Shown in pieces: positions 14,014 through 15,752 of a stretch of 15,752 nt of DNA. The DNA comes from Bacteroidales bacterium. GTDB lineage: Bacteria; Bacteroidota; Bacteroidia; Bacteroidales; UBA932. The stretch is taken from the NCBI GenBank assembly GCA_024402115.1, contig JAKSJQ010000044.1, positions 1 through 15,752 of the forward strand. The letters are read 5' to 3'. Each line of letters starts with the position of its first letter. The stretch's first letter is position 1. The translations under genes and the position numbers were made by a program. The notes beneath the pieces were generated by a model that was not told where the DNA came from, searched no databases, and worked only from the letters and a program-made list of their open reading frames with translations.

Positions 14014-14032
14014 TAAGAGATATTATCTCTTA
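14014..14032. repeat. 19-bp perfect inverted repeat across the GldG-family stop codon
   Basis: TAAGAGATA and TATCTCTTA flank a single central base, and the stop codon (14023-14025) lies in the middle. In RNA this gives a 7-bp UAAGAGA/UCUCUUA stem with a 5-nt loop. It is AT-rich and not followed by a clean T-run, so it is a weak terminator candidate at best. Confidence 0.5.
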
Positions 14033-15752
14033 CGACGTCTGTAGAGGATGACGATGCCGACGAGGGCAATGAGAGCTGGGATGAGATAATTGTAGACAGC
14101 CCTTACCAGTGGCATCTGCATCGGAGTCATCTTGATATCCGAATCGATGTACGGCTTATGGGCTGGAGAGATCGGGAACTCTCCGTAGCAGAGCCAGCGG
14201 AACGACCCAGGGACCATGTCGAAATTGTATGCCCTGCTGCTCTGCTCCCTGCTCACGAGCTGGAGAACCGAGTTGCTGAAGCAATCCGCGTCACCGACGA
14301 TGATGATCCTCTGATCCTTTTCCTTCTCGCCGCGCTTGTGGCTGAGAGCCACGGCCAAGGTCTGCGGACCGGCGGTAGAAAGGCTGTCGCTCACGAGCAG
14401 CGGAATGGCCTTGAAGAAGCTTGTATCGGCGATTTCCATGGACATAGCGCCTGGCATGATGACGGAGGTAACGGCAGGATTGCGCCTCATCGAAGCATAG
14501 AATCCCTTGTATTTGTCAGCCGCAGTCTGGGTCGCACGGGCAAGCACATTCTCGTCGTGACCCATGTCGGCAGAGCACTTCACTCCGAATCGTGAGAGGA
14601 GCTCGGAAATGACCTCCTGCCTTCCAGCATCGGTGAGTATCATGAGGTTTCCTCCCCTCTCCACGAACGCATCCACCGCAGCAAGATCAGCCTCGGACAG
14701 AGCGCTGACGGGATCGGGTATGAACAGTATGTTTATGTTCTCTGGAATGCCCTCGGCGAGCACCACTTCCTCCAGGTCGAAGCCCTGGTTCACCATCGAG
14801 TTCCTGAACTGGCCGCTGGTCGCAAAGAGAGAGTAATCCCTGTCGCTACGTCTCTTCACAGAACGCTCGCCATGACCGGTGACGATTGCGACCTTGACTG
14901 GGTCCTTGACCATCTTCTTCATCGCCGAAGAAATCTCCTTCTCACTCGGATGATGGGTCATGTCGTTGAACAGTCTCAGGCGCGCCTCCTCGCCACTCTT
15001 GCGGCGTACGACGCGTACGAACTGGTATCCTTCCTCCGCGAGATCAATCTCCTCCTTGAGTGATTCTGCGCTCACGAGATTGGCGTGCTTGTAGCCCTTG
15101 ATGGCCGCCAGCTCGACTGCGATTTCCTTCTCGCTCTTGCCCGGATATTTGTTCAGTATGGCGGTGTCCTTGATCGGAGAATAGTAGTAGACATACTTCA
15201 TCTTTATCTCCGGCTTGAACCTAAGGTATTCCTTGAAGTGTTCCCTATCTTTCAATTGCTGACTAGGAACATAGCTCGAGAACTCTTCGTCCTGTACATC
15301 GACGTATGTCGTGATGGTCATTCCGCCAGGTAACTGCTTCATCACAGCCTGGCTATCCTCCGACAGAGTGCGAGAATCCGCATAGGTAGCGTCCCAGAAA
15401 GTCTTGAGAGAAGGACGAGAACTGATGAATCCGACGACCACCAGGGCAGCCGCCGCGGCACCGTATCGCAGGCACTTCTGGGCAGCCGTGCGCCTTGTCT
15501 TTCGGTTCTCGAGAAGTATCACCGAAAGCGCGAGGAAGAAGCAGCTCACAGCGATGAAATATACTATGTCATCGGTGCAGACCAGACCTCCGACCATATT
15601 GCTCGCGCGACCCTTGAGCGACAGCCAGTAAGTGATTTCCCTGAATAGAGGCGACTCCTGGCCGACCGTACCGATGTAGTTGAACACAGCAAGGGCGCTG
15701 AGGGTCGCGACGGCTGCGACGACCTGATATGAGGTCAGCGCGGACATGAAGA
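14023..15752 (-). CDS. GldG-family ABC-transport auxiliary membrane protein, 5' end cut by window edge
   Basis: The frame is open to the window edge. The first ATG at 15747 is probably internal, because the residue before it is coding-like (Phe) and the first 110 residues (helices about 8-26, 60-80, 93-110; motif FREITYWLSLKGRASNMVGGLV) resemble the end of an ABC-2 permease domain to which GldG is often fused in Bacteroidota. After the helices comes the large extracytoplasmic GldG/ABC_transp_aux domain, including KVAIVTGHGERSV (residues 286-298), INILFIPDP (344-352), ADLAAVDAFVERGGNLMILTDAG (360-382) and a VGDADCFSN element (488-496). One last helix (about 550-568) precedes a basic RRRKR tail. 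GldF/GldG with GldA form an ABC complex tied to gliding in Flavobacteriia. In gut Bacteroidales such proteins persist without gliding and their role is unclear. The ATPase partner is expected outside the window. Confidence 0.82.
   Translation of the reverse strand, partial: FMSALTSYQVVAAVATLSALAVFNYIGTVGQESPLFREITYWLSLKGRASNMVGGLVCTDDIVYFIAVSCFFLALSVILLENRKTRRTAAQKCLRYGAAAAALVVVGFISSRPSLKTFWDATYADSRTLSEDSQAVMKQLPGGMTITTYVDVQDEEFSSYVPSQQLKDREHFKEYLRFKPEIKMKYVYYYSPIKDTAILNKYPGKSEKEIAVELAAIKGYKHANLVSAESLKEEIDLAEEGYQFVRVVRRKSGEEARLRLFNDMTHHPSEKEISSAMKKMVKDPVKVAIVTGHGERSVKRRSDRDYSLFATSGQFRNSMVNQGFDLEEVVLAEGIPENINILFIPDPVSALSEADLAAVDAFVERGGNLMILTDAGRQEVISELLSRFGVKCSADMGHDENVLARATQTAADKYKGFYASMRRNPAVTSVIMPGAMSMEIADTSFFKAIPLLVSDSLSTAGPQTLAVALSHKRGEKEKDQRIIIVGDADCFSNSVLQLVSREQSSRAYNFDMVPGSFRWLCYGEFPISPAHKPYIDSDIKMTPMQMPLVRAVYNYLIPALIALVGIVILYRRRKR

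Noticed and set aside
15085..15333. Small plus-strand frames opposite the GldG-family gene
   Set aside because: They are antisense to a long continuous coding frame and have no recognisable domains.

Overview
The window looks like a chromosomal segment from a Bacteroidota member, most likely of the order Bacteroidales. The evidence is a SusC/SusD pair followed by DUF4843, PKD-like and BACON-domain lipoproteins, a GldG-family protein, Bacteroides-type -7 promoter sequence, and mostly weak Shine-Dalgarno sequences. All nine supported genes lie on the minus strand, so transcription runs from high to low coordinates. No rRNA, tRNA, CRISPR array, transposase or phage gene was seen. The species cannot be named from the sequence alone.

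Layout, read in the direction of transcription. (1) 15752-14023: the C-terminal part of a GldG-family ABC-transport-associated membrane protein, cut by the window edge. (2) 14022-13930: an AT-rich gap with three inverted repeats that presumably holds the promoter of the next operon. (3) 13929-4830: a tightly packed five-gene outer-membrane uptake operon, in the order SusC-like TonB-dependent transporter, SusD-like lipoprotein, DUF4843 lipoprotein, PKD-like lipoprotein and BACON-domain lipoprotein. It ends at a strong intrinsic terminator (4765-4796). (4) 4658-1530: a second transcription unit with its own -7 box (4692-4699) and an upstream 14-bp palindrome. It encodes a family 3 glycoside hydrolase lipoprotein and, 15 bp later, a membrane-anchored periplasmic binding-protein-fold protein that resembles cyclohexadienyl/arogenate dehydratase (PheC). 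(5) 1529-734: about 800 bp without a credible gene, filled with inverted repeats and a pair of 44-bp direct repeats. (6) 733-14: a short-chain dehydrogenase.

Working model: the SusCD-type operon binds an oligomeric nutrient at the cell surface and imports it across the outer membrane. The three accessory lipoproteins occupy the place that SusE/SusF-type surface binding proteins take in classical polysaccharide loci. The GH3 enzyme could trim short beta-linked oligosaccharides in the periplasm. However, the only hydrolase in view is in a separate unit, no regulator is visible, and the DUF4843/PKD-like cassette does not identify a substrate. A carbohydrate role is therefore plausible but not proven. 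The most unusual parts are the repeat-dense intergenic region at 734-1529, the PheC-like protein beside a glycosidase, and the three-module C-terminal part of the BACON protein.
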